64,000 bases of DNA from Vibrio mytili. GTDB taxonomy: Bacteria > Pseudomonadota > Gammaproteobacteria > Enterobacterales > Vibrionaceae. The stretch spans positions 1-64,000 of the forward strand of contig NZ_JXOK01000058.1 in assembly GCF_000830505.1 (NCBI RefSeq). The letters are read 5' to 3'. Both the position numbers and the translations under genes were made by a program. The notes under the pieces are model-generated. The model was not told the origin of the DNA. It did no database searches and worked only from the letters and a program-made list of their open reading frames with translations. The stretch's first letter is position 1; each line of letters begins with the position of its first letter. This document shows positions 48,986-58,862 of this stretch, in pieces.

Positions 48986-49462
48986 TTATTCAGGAAGCAG
49001 GTAATTGCCATCGACCGAAACCGCAATCCATTGTTCTTGCCAGTTTTTGAAAAGCCAAAAGTTTTTAAGGCGATAAAAGGTCACACGTTGCGGCTCTTCA
49101 ATACCTTGATACCAAATTTCGATGGTTTCTGGGACTTTTAGCTCAGGCTTCAACTGTTGGTATTGCTCAGCAGAAAGCTCGGTTCCTTCCAAAGACTGCC
49201 AGCGAGACACCAGTTGTTGCGCAGGAATATTGGCTTTAATGTTCGATTGCCACTGCCCGTCAATGTTCTCTAATTCCCAACCACCGTAGTAAATTGCACT
49301 CACCTCATGATCGGAACGTAACAAGTTCGGATAAGCATCAGCCTCTTCCGATAACAAGTAGGTTTTGATCCACGTCGGCGCATTTAAAATAACAATAAAT
49401 GCGATGATGCCAAGCATCAGAATATTGTTCCATCGGCGGCGACGAGCCGGACTAATGCGCAT
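48986..49462 (-). CDS. Conserved hypothetical membrane-anchored protein
   Basis: A protein of 158 residues with one N-terminal transmembrane segment (about residues 13-31, after a basic RRRRW patch). A mixed soluble domain follows, with WELENIDGQWQSN and VPETIEIWYQGIEEPQRVTF. I do not recognise a characterised family. It lies between mutM and a CCTAGG repeat block, reading toward mutM. It is probably a periplasmic domain held in the inner membrane. Confidence 0.7.
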   Translation of the reverse strand: MRISPARRRRWNNILMLGIIAFIVILNAPTWIKTYLLSEEADAYPNLLRSDHEVSAIYYGGWELENIDGQWQSNIKANIPAQQLVSRWQSLEGTELSAEQYQQLKPELKVPETIEIWYQGIEEPQRVTFYRLKNFWLFKNWQEQWIAVSVDGNYLLPE

Positions 49463-49502
49463 GGTTTGATATCCTAGAGGGAGGAAGATAGTAGTTGAGT
49501 AT

Positions 49503-49741
49503 AAGATCCTAGGCTCCTAGGTGCTAGGGGTATACTGTCCTAGGGGAAAGAAAGGTACTAGGTCCTAGGGGGAGTTTGTTGGTACGTTATGTATTCACAA
49601 AGGCTATTGAGTGTGTTGTTTTGGGAATACAGAGCGCTTCGCTTACAGAATACAGAAATGCTTGACGTTAGATTTAAACATCTGAAAATAAACGTAATAT
49701 TTTCCTAGGACCTAGGATCTGTCTTTCCCCTAGGATCTTGT
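49503..49741. repeat. CCTAGG-rich modular intergenic repeat, copy 4
   Basis: CCTAGG runs at about 49508-49568 and 49705-49735 flank the exact reverse copy of the 17-bp module (TACAGAGCGCTTCGCTT, 49628-49644). It fills the gap between the hypothetical membrane gene and the rpmG terminator. Confidence 0.85.
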
Positions 49742-49744
49742 TTC

Positions 49745-49776
49745 AAAAAAAACCCAGCTCGAGAGCTGGGTTTTTT
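49745..49776 (-). terminator. Intrinsic terminator of rpmB-rpmG
   Basis: AACCCAGCTC and GAGCTGGGTT form a GC-rich stem flanked by A/T runs on both sides (49745-49776). On the leftward strand the stem is followed by a long T-tract, just after the rpmG stop. Confidence 0.85.
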
Positions 49777-49801
49777 CAATACACTAAAGAGACGGAATCA
49801 A

Positions 49802-49972
49802 TTACTTGATTTTTGCTTCTTTGTACATAACGTGCTGGCGAACTACTGGATCAAATTTCTTGATCTCAAATTTGCCTGGCATGTTACGCTTGTTCTTATC
49901 AGTTGTGTAGAAGTGGCCTGTACCTGCAGAAGATACTAGACGGATTTTCTCACGAACGCCTTTCTTTGCCAT
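49802..49972 (-). CDS. rpmG: 50S ribosomal protein L33
   Basis: A protein of 56 residues, [19 protein letters not shown] at the start and ending [10 protein letters not shown], the standard L33. It lies 13 bases after rpmB in the rpmBG operon. The stop codon is followed by a strong terminator. Confidence 0.97.
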
Positions 49973-49985
49973 TGCTTATTTCCTC

Positions 49986-50222
49986 TTAAACGTTTTCGCC
50001 ACGTGTACGCATGTCTGCAAGAACGGTATCAATACCTTTCTTATCGATGATGCGCATACCTTTAGCAGATAGACGTAGTTTAACAAAACGTTTTTCGCTC
50101 TCTACCCAGAAACGATGAGTTTGTAGGTTCGGCAGAAAACGACGCTTAGTAGCATTTCGTGCGTGTGAACGGTTGTTACCCGTTACTGGACGCTTACCAG
50201 TTACTTGGCATACTCGTGACAT
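49986..50222 (-). CDS. rpmB: 50S ribosomal protein L28
   Basis: A protein of 78 residues starting [20 protein letters not shown], the conserved L28 N-terminus, with [16 protein letters not shown] further on. ATG 50222 is used; the frame opens five codons earlier. It is first in the rpmB-rpmG operon, about 130 bases downstream of a near-consensus promoter. Confidence 0.97.
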   Translation of the reverse strand: MSRVCQVTGKRPVTGNNRSHARNATKRRFLPNLQTHRFWVESEKRFVKLRLSAKGMRIIDKKGIDTVLADMRTRGENV

Positions 50223-50350
50223 GAATGTCTTCTCCAAAATCGTTTCAGCTCGATATCAACCTTGGTGGCCGAACCTCTCTATTTCTTGGAAAGAAGTTAG
50301 AGGTTAAGAACCGCTATGGAAAATCCATACAAGGCTATCAAAGGTCGCGC

Positions 50351-50379
50351 ATTATACTAACTTGATATGCATTGCTCAA
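50351..50379 (-). promoter_or_regulatory. Sigma-70 promoter of rpmB-rpmG
   Basis: Leftward strand: TTGAGC (complement of 50374-50379), a 17-base spacer, then a perfect TATAAT (complement of 50351-50356). It is placed about 130 bases before the rpmB start. Confidence 0.75.
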
Positions 50380-50524
50380 GACCCGAACAGATCCTTTTTA
50401 CAGGTTTTCGTGATCTTTTTTTAGACAGCAGATTTTTTTAGCAGTCCAAGCTGAATTCAGTTAAAAATTTAGTGGCGTGGATGATAGCAGATTTTTAGCA
50501 ACTAACAACCTAAAAAACGCACAG

Positions 50525-51199
50525 TTATATCCACCCTCTTTCTGCAAAAGAAACACTTTCTCCGTCACCGATGACGAAATGGTCCAAAATACGAATATCC
50601 ACCAGCGCTAACGCATCAATTAAACGACGAGTAATTCTTCTATCGGCTTGGCTCGGCTCTGCCACTCCAGATGGATGATTATGCGCTAAAATCAAAGCTG
50701 CTGCGTTGTGATGTAAGGCTCGCTTAACCACTTCTCGTGGATACACAGACGCCGCATCCAATGTTCCTTCAAACAAGATTTCATCTTTTATCACTCTATG
50801 CTGGTTATCTAGGAAAAGAATGTAAAAAGCCTCTCTTTGTCGATCTCTTAATATAGAAGAAAGATATAACTTGGTCTGTTCCGGACTGGTCAGCGCATCC
50901 CCACGCTTTAAAGTTTCCGCCAAATAACGCTGTGTCATTTCTAAGACCGCTTGGAGTTGCACGTATTTGGCTTGCCCTAATCCTTTGTGTTGGCAAAATT
51001 CTTTTTCTGACGCTGAGAACAACTGTCTTAAAGACCCAAAATCCTGAATAAGGAAGTCGGCCAGTTCGAGTACATTCATACCTTGCGTTCCAGTCCGGAG
51101 AAAAATCGCCAGCAGTTCAGCATCACTTAATGCTTGAGGGCCGCGCTGGAGTAATTTCTCTCTCGGCATCGACTCACTCGGCAGAGCTTTTAGTATCAT
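50525..51199 (-). CDS. radC: RadC family JAB1/MPN domain protein
   Basis: A protein of 224 residues from ATG 51199 ([15 protein letters not shown]), the usual RadC length; the frame is open up to 51250. It has an N-terminal helix-hairpin-helix-like region ([14 protein letters not shown]). The C-terminal MPN metalloprotease-like domain carries the JAMM-type [14 protein letters not shown]. Despite its name, a role in DNA repair is not established. It stands alone, divergent from coaBC. Confidence 0.93.
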   Translation of the reverse strand: MILKALPSESMPREKLLQRGPQALSDAELLAIFLRTGTQGMNVLELADFLIQDFGSLRQLFSASEKEFCQHKGLGQAKYVQLQAVLEMTQRYLAETLKRGDALTSPEQTKLYLSSILRDRQREAFYILFLDNQHRVIKDEILFEGTLDAASVYPREVVKRALHHNAAALILAHNHPSGVAEPSQADRRITRRLIDALALVDIRILDHFVIGDGESVSFAERGWI

Positions 51200-51503
51200 C
51201 AGGCTTCTCATTGAAGATAAACAGCCCTTATTGCACAAAATAAAGCACAAAAGTCGAGCTCATCGTGCGCTTTTTTCGTGTCATTATGGCTTTCTGTGTA
51301 ATTTAGTCGTTCATCAATAGTGATAATCTCCGACTCAATCGAAAGCTTCTATCATCGTGGTGAGAAAGCTTAAGTGAGGGCACTTTTGAGCTTAGTCTTG
51401 CATACATCTCACTATTCGCTGTTCCATATATAAGGTTCAGAACACCCTAAAACGGTGAGTATTATGCTCAGCAAGAGGTAAGCAGACGATGAGACTTTTG
51501 GTA

Positions 51504-51516
51504 GTTGTGCTAAAAT
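51504..51516 (+). promoter_or_regulatory. Candidate extended -10 promoter of coaBC
   Basis: TGCTAAAAT (51508-51516) has the extended -10 TGn plus TAAAAT, 28 bases before the coaBC ATG. No good -35 is seen. Confidence 0.35.
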
Positions 51517-51543
51517 CGTCGCCAGAAAAATTGGAGATCTCAC

Positions 51544-52743
51544 ATGCAAACACTCGCAGGAAAGAAAATTCTACTCGGCATCAGTGGCGGCATAGCTGCA
51601 TATAAATGTGCGGAGCTAACGCGTCGTCTCATCGAAAGAGGCGCGCAAGTTCAGGTTGTGATGACTAAAGCCGCCAAGGAATTTATTACCCCTCTTACCA
51701 TGCAAGCCGTCTCAGGTAATCCAGTCTCTGACAGCTTACTCGACCCTGCTGCTGAAGCTTCAATGGGACACATTGAACTCGCCAAATGGGCCGATATCGT
51801 TCTACTCGCGCCTGCCACGGCGGACTTAATTGCGCGTATGGCTGCCGGCATGGGCAATGATTTACTGACCACCTTGGTACTTGCCACTGATGCGCCAGTT
51901 GCGGTATCTCCTGCGATGAACCAGCAGATGTATCAAAACGTCGCGACACAAGAGAACATTGCAACCCTGGCACGTCGAGGCATGCACATTTGGGGACCGG
52001 CAGCTGGCGAACAAGCCTGTGGCGATGTGGGTCCGGGCCGTATGTTGGAACCGATGCAGTTGGTGCATTTGTGTGAGCAATTCTTTCAGCCAAAACTTTT
52101 GGCAGGAAAATCAATACTGATTAGTGCAGGACCAACGCGCGAAGCACTCGACCCGGTGCGCTACCTAACCAACCACAGCTCTGGGAAAATGGGCTATGCA
52201 TTGGCCAGTGCAGCGGCTCAAATGGGCGCGACAGTGACTTTAGTCAGTGGTCCAGTAAGCTTAAACGCGCCAAGTGGTGTTGCGCGTATTGACGTTTCAA
52301 GTGCACAAGAAATGTATGACGCGGTGATGGAAAACGCCGTCAGTCACGATGCCTTTATCAGTTGCGCTGCGGTGGCGGACTATCGCCCTCAAGACGTGGC
52401 GTCTCAAAAATTGAAAAAGACAGAAAACAACGATCACATGGTCATCAAAATGGTCAAAAACCCTGATATTGTGGCCTCGGTTTCCGCATTGACAGAGCAA
52501 CGTCCATTTACGGTTGGTTTTGCTGCTGAAACCAACGATGTCGAAACGTACGCACGTGGTAAATTAGCCAAGAAGAACCTCGACATGATCTGTGCAAACG
52601 ATGTATCGGTTGCAGGCCAAGGCTTTAACAGCAGTAACAATGCGCTCACGCTGTTTTGGCCAGAAGGTGAACTGACTCTCGCTTTGGAATCAAAAGAAGC
52701 CTTGAGCTTTAAAGTTCTGGAAAAAATGCACGAACTTATGTAA
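51544..52743 (+). CDS. coaBC: Bifunctional phosphopantothenoylcysteine synthetase/decarboxylase
   Basis: Coenzyme A pathway enzyme of 399 residues. The N-terminal flavoprotein CoaC domain carries [29 protein letters not shown] and the flap [10 protein letters not shown]. The C-terminal CoaB domain starts near residue 190 with [20 protein letters not shown] and contains AAVADYRPQ and KLKKTEN. In E. coli dut lies between this gene and slmA; here only 160 bases separate coaBC from slmA. Confidence 0.97.
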   Translation: MQTLAGKKILLGISGGIAAYKCAELTRRLIERGAQVQVVMTKAAKEFITPLTMQAVSGNPVSDSLLDPAAEASMGHIELAKWADIVLLAPATADLIARMAAGMGNDLLTTLVLATDAPVAVSPAMNQQMYQNVATQENIATLARRGMHIWGPAAGEQACGDVGPGRMLEPMQLVHLCEQFFQPKLLAGKSILISAGPTREALDPVRYLTNHSSGKMGYALASAAAQMGATVTLVSGPVSLNAPSGVARIDVSSAQEMYDAVMENAVSHDAFISCAAVADYRPQDVASQKLKKTENNDHMVIKMVKNPDIVASVSALTEQRPFTVGFAAETNDVETYARGKLAKKNLDMICANDVSVAGQGFNSSNNALTLFWPEGELTLALESKEALSFKVLEKMHELM

Positions 52744-52903
52744 CTAGAGCTTCAATTTTTGTCAAAAACTGGCATAAATTTGCTACGCACATGACAATTG
52801 AGAGCGTTAAATCTCCCATTCCGCTCTCAGTAGTCTAGTTTGATGCAGCATAGCGTCTTATAATCCCCTCCGCTCAACTTTGTATTTTGAAAGGAAGTAA
52901 CTA

Positions 52904-53494
52904 ATGGCCGGTAGTAGAAAATCCAATCGTCGTGAAGAGATCTTACAAGCATTAGCAGAAATGCTTGAGTCGACCGACGGCGCTTCCCGCATTACTACGG
53001 CAAAGCTGGCAAAACAAGTCGGTGTATCTGAAGCCGCACTATACCGCCACTTCCCAAGTAAAGCCCGTATGTTTGAAGGGTTGATTGAGTTCATTGAAGA
53101 AGCGTTAATGACGCGTATCAATCGCATTTTGGACGACGAGAAAGATACCTTAGAGCGCATCCGCATGGTGATGCATTTGATTCTTGCTTTTTCAGAACGT
53201 AATCCAGGTCTAACACGTATTCTTTCTGGCCATGCTTTGATGTTCGAAAATGAACGTCTACGTGAACGCATTAATCAGTTGTTTGAACGCATTGAAACCC
53301 AATTGCGTCAGATCCTACGCGAGCGTAAGCTACGTGAAGGTAAATCTTTCCCTGTCGAAGAACGAATTCTTGCCGCGCAAATTTTGGGGCAAGTAGAGGG
53401 CAGCCTGAACCGCTTTGTACGCAGTGACTTTAAATATCAGCCAACTGCAAACTTTGACGAGTACTGGGCTCTGCTAAGCGCACAAATTAAGTAA
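52904..53494 (+). CDS. slmA: Nucleoid occlusion factor SlmA
   Basis: TetR-fold DNA-binding protein of 196 residues that blocks FtsZ ring assembly over the nucleoid. The helix-turn-helix is [20 protein letters not shown], followed by [19 protein letters not shown]. The chromosomal context (coaBC upstream, pyrE nearby) is the typical slmA neighbourhood. A TATAAT at 52859-52864 could be its -10 box. Confidence 0.96.
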   Translation: MAGSRKSNRREEILQALAEMLESTDGASRITTAKLAKQVGVSEAALYRHFPSKARMFEGLIEFIEEALMTRINRILDDEKDTLERIRMVMHLILAFSERNPGLTRILSGHALMFENERLRERINQLFERIETQLRQILRERKLREGKSFPVEERILAAQILGQVEGSLNRFVRSDFKYQPTANFDEYWALLSAQIK

Positions 53495-53499
53495 AGATT

Positions 53500-54450
53500 A
53501 TGAGTAAAGACAACCTTAAACAGCCTGAATTTTCTCTTTCCCTTCTTCATCCTCGTAACTGGGGAGTCTGGCTTGGTTTTGGTCTGCTGGCCATCGTCGT
53601 CAATATTCTGCCTTATCGCCTATTGCTGTCATTAGGTCGCTCTGTCGGTAAGCTGGGCATGCGCTACGGCAAAAGTCGTGTCCATGTAGCAACGCGCAAT
53701 CTGGAGCTCGCGTTTCCAGACAAAACGCCAGAAGACGTTCAAGCCATCGTGGAAGAGAATTTTAAAAACACCGGCATGGCGTTGATTGAAACGGGAATTA
53801 CGTGGTTTTGGCCTACCTGGCGTTTTAAAACCCTTATCGTAGAGAAAGATCTCGATGCTCTGAGACAAAAAGATGCCGAAGGCAAAGGGGTGCTACTGTG
53901 CTGCGTTCACGCTTTAAACTTAGAGATCACGGCGCGAGCCTTTGCCGTACTTGGCGTTCCCGGTTATGGCGCATTCCGTCCACACGACAATGATGCTTAC
54001 AACTTTATTCAATACTGGGGGCGTACGCATAACGGCAACAAGTTAATTGACCGTAAAGACGTGAAAAAAATGATCCGCGTACTGCGCAGCGGTGAACGTC
54101 TGTTTTACTTACCGGATCATGACTACGGCCGCAATAAATCGGTTTATGTGCCTTTCTTCGCCGTAGAGGATGCGTGTACGACCACAGGAACCAGCATTCT
54201 GGCGTACACATCAAAATGTGCCATCATTCCGGGCTCAGGCTTTCGCAATGCACAAGGAAAATACGAGATCATCGCTGATAAGTGCATCGAAGCCGATTAC
54301 CCACAAAAAGACGAAGTGGCCGCTGCCGCCTACATGAACAAGTACGTTGAAGAAGTGATCCTGCGTGCGCCTGAGCAATGGATGTGGCTGCACAAGCGCT
54401 ACAAGACCATGGCGGATGAAAACGTACCGAAAGGGATTAGGTATAGGTAA
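53500..54450 (+). CDS. lpxL: Lipid A late acyltransferase, LpxL (HtrB)-like
   Basis: Membrane acyltransferase of 316 residues: N-terminal hydrophobic segment WGVWLGFGLLAIVVNILPY, then the catalytic histidine in LLCCVHALNLEITARAF. The H-x4-E arrangement replaces H-x4-D. GAFRPHDNDAYNFIQYWGRT and FYLPDHDYGRNKSVYVPFF follow. It lies 5 bases after slmA. Together with the LpxM-like gene at 31583 it should give both secondary acyl chains; exact acyl specificity is not visible. Confidence 0.88.
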   Translation: MSKDNLKQPEFSLSLLHPRNWGVWLGFGLLAIVVNILPYRLLLSLGRSVGKLGMRYGKSRVHVATRNLELAFPDKTPEDVQAIVEENFKNTGMALIETGITWFWPTWRFKTLIVEKDLDALRQKDAEGKGVLLCCVHALNLEITARAFAVLGVPGYGAFRPHDNDAYNFIQYWGRTHNGNKLIDRKDVKKMIRVLRSGERLFYLPDHDYGRNKSVYVPFFAVEDACTTTGTSILAYTSKCAIIPGSGFRNAQGKYEIIADKCIEADYPQKDEVAAAAYMNKYVEEVILRAPEQWMWLHKRYKTMADENVPKGIRYR

Positions 54451-54454
54451 CAGA

Positions 54455-54771
54455 AAGGTTCTAGGATCCTAGGTTCTAGGCCCTAGGGAAAGGATTTGGG
54501 ATTACGGATTACAGGAAAAGATTAACCCGTTTTCAGTACTCCGTAATCTGTATTCCAAACAGCAAAAACAAATACCGACAAAGGAACACCGAAGCCTCGT
54601 GTACCACACCTAGGACCTAGGATCTGTTTTTCCCTAGGACCTTCTCCGTATTCCGTAATCTGTAAGCGAAGCGCTCTGTATTCCAAAACAGCAAACACAA
54701 AGCCCACCGTTTATCTCTTGAGTTGCAGCGCGCTAAACCTAGGACCTATGTATACTCCCCTAGGACCTTGT
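54455..54771. repeat. CCTAGG-rich modular intergenic repeat, copy 5
   Basis: CCTAGG runs lie at 54467-54487, 54607-54645 and 54736-54768. A GATTACGGATTACAGG segment starts near 54499, and an exact copy of the 17-bp module lies at 54664-54680. It separates the lpxL-like gene from the convergent pyrE. Confidence 0.85.
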
Positions 54772-54772
54772 T

Positions 54773-55414
54773 TTAAATCCCGTATTGCGCACGGTACGCT
54801 TTCACTGCATCGAGATGTTCTGTTGCGTTGCCTTTTTCTTCAAGGTAAGTGACCAAATCACCTAAACTGACAATAGAAACAACCGCGCAACCGAAGTCAC
54901 GTTCCACTTCCTGAATTGCTGACAGCTCACCTTTGCCTTTCTCCTGGCGGTCAATCGCCACCAACACACCCGCAAGATCCGCACCGTTTGCCTTGATGAT
55001 TTCCATTGATTCACGAATGGCTGTACCTGCAGTGATCACATCATCCACCAGCATGATACGGCCTTCTAGTGCAGAGCCTACCAAGTTACCACCTTCGCCA
55101 TGGTCTTTGGCTTCTTTACGGTTAAAGCAGTAAGGCGTATCGATATCATGGTGATCCGCCAGAGCAACTGCCGTCGTTGTCGCAATTGGGATGCCTTTGT
55201 ATGCTGGGCCAAATAACACATCAAACTCGATGCCTGAATCTGCTAGAGCCGCGGCATAAAAGCGGCCAAGACGCGCTAAGTCACGACCTGTATTGAAAAG
55301 ACCAGCGTTAAAGAAGTAAGGGCTTTTACGGCCTGATTTCAAAGTAAACTCACCAAACTTAAGAACTTCTTTCTCAAGTGCAAACTCAATAAATTCACGC
55401 TGGTATGCTTTCAT
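54773..55414 (-). CDS. pyrE: Orotate phosphoribosyltransferase
   Basis: Pyrimidine synthesis enzyme of 213 residues forming OMP from orotate and PRPP. It has [19 protein letters not shown] and [17 protein letters not shown] with the catalytic lysine. The PRPP loop is [18 protein letters not shown]. It lies downstream of rph on the same strand, separated by a terminator hairpin and a CTAGGTC tandem array, so it may be controlled by attenuation. Confidence 0.97.
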   Translation of the reverse strand: MKAYQREFIEFALEKEVLKFGEFTLKSGRKSPYFFNAGLFNTGRDLARLGRFYAAALADSGIEFDVLFGPAYKGIPIATTTAVALADHHDIDTPYCFNRKEAKDHGEGGNLVGSALEGRIMLVDDVITAGTAIRESMEIIKANGADLAGVLVAIDRQEKGKGELSAIQEVERDFGCAVVSIVSLGDLVTYLEEKGNATEHLDAVKAYRAQYGI

Positions 55415-55452
55415 TATTTTCTCTCGATTTTCAGTTTTTATGGATATCAGTA

Positions 55453-55485
55453 TCTAGGTCCTAGGTCCTAGGTCCTAGGTCCTAG
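55453..55485. repeat. CTAGGTC heptamer tandem array
   Basis: Four direct copies of CTAGGTC followed by CTAGG, in perfect register. It lies between the rph terminator and the pyrE start, in the pyrE leader. Confidence 0.9.
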
Positions 55486-55493
55486 GAATACGT

Positions 55494-55525
55494 AAAAAAA
55501 TAGCTTCCTTAACGGGAAGCTATTT
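55494..55525 (-). terminator. Intrinsic terminator/attenuator between rph and pyrE
   Basis: Perfect stem AAATAGCTTCC (55498-55508) with GGAAGCTATTT (55515-55525), followed on the leftward strand by a T-tract. It begins 7 bases after the rph stop, so a ribosome finishing rph would cover it. That is the arrangement of the UTP-sensitive rph-pyrE attenuator known in E. coli. Confidence 0.85.
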
Positions 55526-55531
55526 AAACAA

Positions 55532-56248
55532 TTAATTTTCTAACGCCGCCTTCTGCGCCGCGACGATTTCGGTAATCCCGCCTTTCGCCGATTCTAGCAA
55601 TGCCATCAGCTGTTCGTGGCTGAACGGTTCACCTTCTGCCGTGCCTTGGATTTCGATCATCTTGCCTTCTTCTGTCATGACAACATTCATGTCAGTATCA
55701 GCCGCAGAATCCTCGACATATTCAAGGTCACATAAGACATCATCACCCAGCAATCCAACAGACACAGCCGCTACATGGCCTTTCATCGGGTTAGCTTTTA
55801 GCTTGCCGTTATCAACCAGGTGTTGGAACGCATCGGCCATAGCAACGCTTGCACCACTGATTGACGCCGTACGTGTACCACCATCGGCTTGGATAACGTC
55901 ACAGTCAACCGTGATCATGAACTCACCCATGGCTTTTAAGTCCACCACGGCACGTAAGCTGCGAGCAATAAGACGTTGGATTTCCATCGTGCGGCCGCCC
56001 TGCTTACCAATGGCCGCTTCGCGACGGGTACGAGAGTGCGTAGCACGTGGTAGCATGCCATATTCTGCTGTGACCCAGCCTTTGCCTTGGCCTTTTAGCC
56101 AGCGAGGAACCGATTCTTCGACGGTCGCATTACACAACACTTTGGTGTTACCGAACTCAACTAGCACAGAGCCTTCAGCATAAGCAGTGTAGTTTCGGGT
56201 CATTTTGATTGGGCGAACTTGGTCCGCCTTGCGATCGTTTGGACGCAT
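55532..56248 (-). CDS. rph: Ribonuclease PH
   Basis: Phosphorolytic 3'-5' exoribonuclease of 238 residues that trims tRNA 3' ends. It starts [40 protein letters not shown] and [18 protein letters not shown] follow, with [15 protein letters not shown] late in the protein. ATG 56248 gives the family start; the frame opens two codons earlier. It is divergent from yicC and upstream of pyrE. Confidence 0.97.
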   Translation of the reverse strand: MRPNDRKADQVRPIKMTRNYTAYAEGSVLVEFGNTKVLCNATVEESVPRWLKGQGKGWVTAEYGMLPRATHSRTRREAAIGKQGGRTMEIQRLIARSLRAVVDLKAMGEFMITVDCDVIQADGGTRTASISGASVAMADAFQHLVDNGKLKANPMKGHVAAVSVGLLGDDVLCDLEYVEDSAADTDMNVVMTEEGKMIEIQGTAEGEPFSHEQLMALLESAKGGITEIVAAQKAALEN

Positions 56249-56436
56249 GGGCATCTACCTTAAATAATGAGGAGAAGACGATTTGGTTGGGCGGGGATTA
56301 TAACGGAATCAATATCGAATTCATAGGTTACACATTCGCCACACCGTAAACATTTCCCCTCCTCCCCCGCGCACCCACCTCTGCTCCGTGATACACTCTT
56401 TAAGTAATTTTCAAAAATTGAAGACAGGAAAATTCG

Positions 56437-57303
56437 ATGATTTACAGTATGACGGCGTATGCACGCAAAGAAGTAAAAGGCGATTGGGGTTCTGCGGTAT
56501 GGGAAATCCGCAGCGTTAACCAACGTTACCTAGAAACCTACTTTCGCATGCCAGAGCAGTTTCGCGCACTCGAGCCAGTATTGCGTGAGCGTTTTCGTAA
56601 GCGTTTAGCCCGCGGTAAAGTGGAATGTAACCTTCGCTTTGAAGCTAACCCAGCCGCAAAAGGTGAACTCAGCATCAATGAGTCACTGGCTAACCAAGTG
56701 ATTAAAGCGGCAGAACAAGTGATGCATATGACGGGCGAACTGAGCCGCATCAACCCATTCCAAGTCATGCAATGGCCAGGTGTCATGGAAACGCCAGAGC
56801 AAGACATGGACACCGTCAATAAAGCATTGCTAGAAGGCTTTGAAGAGGCACTCAGCGACTTTATTGAAGCTCGTGGTCGTGAAGGCGACAACATGAAAGC
56901 CCTGATCGAGCAACGTTTAGAGGCGATCACTGCAGAAGTGGTGAAAGTGCGTGCGCGCATGCCTGAGATTTTAGAGTGGCAACGTGAACGTTTGTTCTCC
57001 AAATTTGAAGACGCCAAAGTGGAATTAGATCCATCGCGTGTTGAACAAGAGCTTATTCTATTGGCACAAAAGTCTGACGTAGCTGAAGAACTGGACCGTC
57101 TTGACTCTCACGTTAAGGAAACCACCAATATTTTGAAAAAAGGTGGCTCAGTAGGTCGTCGTCTCGATTTCATGATGCAAGAGTTCAACCGTGAATCGAA
57201 CACCCTCGCGTCTAAATCCATCAGCACCGACATCACCGCATCTGGCGTTGAGTTAAAAGTGCTTATTGAGCAAATGCGTGAGCAGATCCAGAATATTGAA
57301 TAA
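56437..57303 (+). CDS. yicC: YicC family endoribonuclease
   Basis: A protein of 288 residues starting MIYSMTAYARKEVKGDWGSA. The N-terminal YicC domain contains EIRSVNQRYLETYFRMPEQF. The C-terminal DUF1732 segment has RRLDFMMQEFNRESNTLASK. YicC proteins act as endoribonucleases. It is divergent from rph, the usual pairing, and is followed by a strong hairpin. Confidence 0.95.
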   Translation: MIYSMTAYARKEVKGDWGSAVWEIRSVNQRYLETYFRMPEQFRALEPVLRERFRKRLARGKVECNLRFEANPAAKGELSINESLANQVIKAAEQVMHMTGELSRINPFQVMQWPGVMETPEQDMDTVNKALLEGFEEALSDFIEARGREGDNMKALIEQRLEAITAEVVKVRARMPEILEWQRERLFSKFEDAKVELDPSRVEQELILLAQKSDVAEELDRLDSHVKETTNILKKGGSVGRRLDFMMQEFNRESNTLASKSISTDITASGVELKVLIEQMREQIQNIE

Positions 57304-57329
57304 CGTTCAACTTATTGTTTAACGTTCTG

Positions 57330-57361
57330 CAAAGCCCTTGATTAAAAGGGCTTTGTAGTTT
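57330..57361 (+). terminator. Intrinsic terminator of yicC
   Basis: CAAAGCCCTT (57330-57339) pairs perfectly with AAGGGCTTTG (57346-57355), followed by TAGTTTT. It begins 27 bases after the yicC stop. Confidence 0.85.
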
Positions 57362-57540
57362 TAATCGTCTACAGATACCCATGAAATTCATCAATAGCCA
57401 CGAATAAGCGGGAAATAATCAAGTATAGGCAAGCCGTGATATGTCAATGATGTGCAAGTGAGAGCCAATAGGTAGGGTGAGCAAAATCACCGCCATTCGC
57501 GCCTATCTTTTATCGTTCTACTAACGACTGTCTTTAGCCC

Positions 57541-58820
57541 TCAGAATCGGTCTACCCGATACGGTTCCAAATCACACTCAGGCTCCGCTTCGCGCAATAG
57601 ACTAATAACTAACTCTGCACTAATGGCGGCTTGAGTCAGCCTAAGTGCTGATTCCCAAAGGCAAACAATAACCGTGGATAACTCGGGTGCTGGTCTATCA
57701 CAGGCAACGAATCCGCCAGAGTCGGCCGATGTCCCATCCATTCACTCACGTTCAGAGCAGAGTTGTTTAACCTTGGTAATAGTTGCTTACTATGATGGCG
57801 CAGCACATTAAACCGGCGAGCAAACTCAGGTAAACGCAAACCACCAATTTCAGTGATGCCCACCACCCTTAAACCAGATGCCAAAGGACTCATCACAAAT
57901 TTACGTTCCGCGGAACCAATAGGATGTTGGAGTGGCGGCGTCTCCATATCGGCAGTCTCTATCGTCAGGTGGTAGCCGCGCTCTGCTTCAAGTGGGACAG
58001 ATATCCCTGTTTGTTCTAACAGTGGCTTACCCCAAGCGCCTGTGCAAAGCACCACATGTTCGAACCTATTTTTACTCGTCGTGACTACCTCTACTGCGTT
58101 CTCTTGCGGAAGAATTTCACTGACTTCGGTTTGTTCAAAACACCCACCACGCGCTTGAAAAACCGCAAACAGTTGTTTCGACAGTAAGTAAGGATCTTTC
58201 ACTCGACACGCATTGGGGAAAAACAGAGCGTGACTGACAGTATCAGCCAGCTCTGGCTCTTTTTCCCTCAGTTGTGCACCTTGCAGTAGGACACTTTCTA
58301 TGTTCCATTGAGCAAGGTAAGCAGCATGCGCTTTAGCCTCATCTAACTTATTTTCTGACTCCCATACCAGCAAGTAGCCTGACGGCACGAGGTACTCTTC
58401 GGCCCCAATATCCGCCAAACAGCGTTGCCAAGCAGGAATGGCGGCTTGGTTGAGCTGGTAAAGCGCTTGTCGACTAAACTCCACTCGCGAAGAAGAGGCA
58501 GAGCGAACAAAACGCGCCAACCAAGGCAGGGCTTTAGGTAAATACGTCCAAGGTAGGGCCAACGGCCCCTTAGGATCCATCCACATCCTTGGTGCGGCAG
58601 CCAATATTTTTTTCGTTGCCAGAGGTTCAATCAATTCTGTTGCTAAATAACCAGCATTACCGAACGACGCGCCTTTACCGGGCAAACCTTTGTCAAACAA
58701 AGTGACTTGATAGCCATGGCGCTGTGCTTCTAGCGCTGTGCAAAGCCCTACAACTCCAGCTCCCACTACAGCAACTGAGGACTTGTCGTTAAAAGCGATA
58801 TGTATCGCGGGTTGTGTCAT
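57541..58820 (-). pseudogene. DadA-like FAD-dependent D-amino-acid oxidase/dehydrogenase, one -1 frameshift near the C-terminus
   Basis: DAO-family flavoenzyme. The FAD motif is SVAVVGAGVVGLCTALEAQR (about residues 15-34), followed by GKGASFGNAGYL. GYHLTIETADMETP and GHRPTLADSLPVI occur near the C-terminus. The first frame stops at 57636 after FAFGNQHLG. The next frame continues LTQAAISAELVISLLREAEP to a TGA at 57541. One base restored near 57639-57642 gives about 426 residues, a normal DadA length. It likely oxidises a D-amino acid or hydroxyproline-like substrate. The neighbouring pyrroline-2-carboxylate reductase family gene points to D-proline, but that is inference. Confidence 0.82.
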
Positions 58821-58862
58821 GTTCTACCTACTGACTTAGATGAAAAAGGTATTGGATACGAT

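Noticed and set aside
53632..53868. Antisense frame inside the lpxL-like gene
   Set aside because: A shadow of a well-supported acyltransferase gene, with no independent support.
55453..55485. CRISPR-like array
   Set aside because: Units are 7 bases, directly abutting, with no spacers and no cas genes in the window.
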